Assembly: GCA_919901555.1 (NCBI GenBank)
Contig: CAKKPG010000057.1
Location: forward strand, 1-32,825
Length of the DNA stretch: 32,825 bases
Origin: Nitrospiria bacterium
GTDB lineage: Bacteria > Nitrospirota > UBA9217
Reading direction: 5' to 3'
Shown: positions 32,763-32,825 of the stretch, one piece after another
Numbering within the stretch: the stretch's first letter is position 1
How the letters are laid out: the number at the start of each line of letters is the position of its first letter
Program-made: the position numbers and the translations under genes
Notes under the pieces: generated by a model
Databases searched by the model: none
What the model saw: only the letters and a program-made list of their open reading frames with translations
What the model was told of the DNA's origin: nothing

Positions 32763-32825
32763 CGGCGCCTCTGCTTCTCTTGAGCCCGCTTTCCGCCAAC
32801 GCGGTTTTTAGCTCGAACACATCCT
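32743..32825 (-). CDS. 3' end of a gene upstream of the PIN gene (probable antitoxin), partial
   Basis: The last 27 codons of a frame that enters from the right edge read DVFELKTALAESGLKRSRGA then VKKHPA and TGA (32745-32743). The tail is basic, which fits antitoxins or small DNA-binding proteins, and it overlaps the PIN-domain gene. Only the C-terminus is visible, so identity is inferred from context. Confidence 0.45.
   Translation of the reverse strand, partial: DVFELKTALAESGLKRSRGAVKKHPA

Overview
The window is a bacterial chromosome segment dominated by one long minus-strand division and cell-wall (dcw) cluster. Reading down the minus strand it runs mraZ, a STAS-domain gene, rsmH, ftsL, ftsI, murE, murF, mraY, murD, ftsW, murG, murC, murB, ddl, ftsQ, ftsA, ftsZ (about 26.5 kb down to 7.9 kb). 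Gene order, high GC, a MurE of the meso-diaminopimelate type (DNPR motif), DivIVA, YggT and a TIGR03960-like radical SAM protein fit an uncultivated Nitrospirota or Desulfobacterota (former Deltaproteobacteria) lineage. I lean to Nitrospirota but cannot prove it from sequence alone.

Left part (1-7.8 kb): tmRNA (ssrA) on the minus strand, then, all minus, DUF167/YggU, DivIVA, YggT, ProC, YggS (PLP homeostasis), PgeF (peptidoglycan editing factor), a B12-type radical SAM protein and a small cysteine-containing unknown. One plus-strand gene, a TrmJ/SpoU-like RNA methyltransferase, faces ftsZ. Several of these genes (divIVA, yggT, yggS, pgeF) commonly travel with dcw clusters, so the left part looks like a functional extension of it. 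Two divergent promoters lie between the small unknown and the methyltransferase. The unknown's leader holds a terminator-like hairpin.

Middle part (7.9-26.5 kb): the dcw genes are packed with short overlaps. A near-consensus promoter followed by three MraZ boxes at exact 10-bp spacing lies in front of mraZ. Many of the short spacers that do exist are filled with low-complexity, palindromic 'word' repeats, a different word in each spacer, and some of them run into coding sequence (C-termini of MurE and the radical SAM protein, N-terminus of RsmH).

Right part (26.7-32.8 kb): composition becomes visibly AT-richer and the content becomes accessory and defence-like. It holds an HNH nuclease, a remnant of a Schlafen/AlbA-type ATP-binding protein, a RhuM-family protein coupled to the last codons of a lost upstream gene, a small ORF, a 1050-residue PLD-nuclease/SF2-helicase/DUF3427-like fusion translationally coupled to a NUDIX hydrolase, and a PIN-domain toxin-like gene overlapping the end of a probable antitoxin. 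The NUDIX plus PLD-helicase pair, with its small downstream ORF, is the best candidate here for a poorly described defence system.
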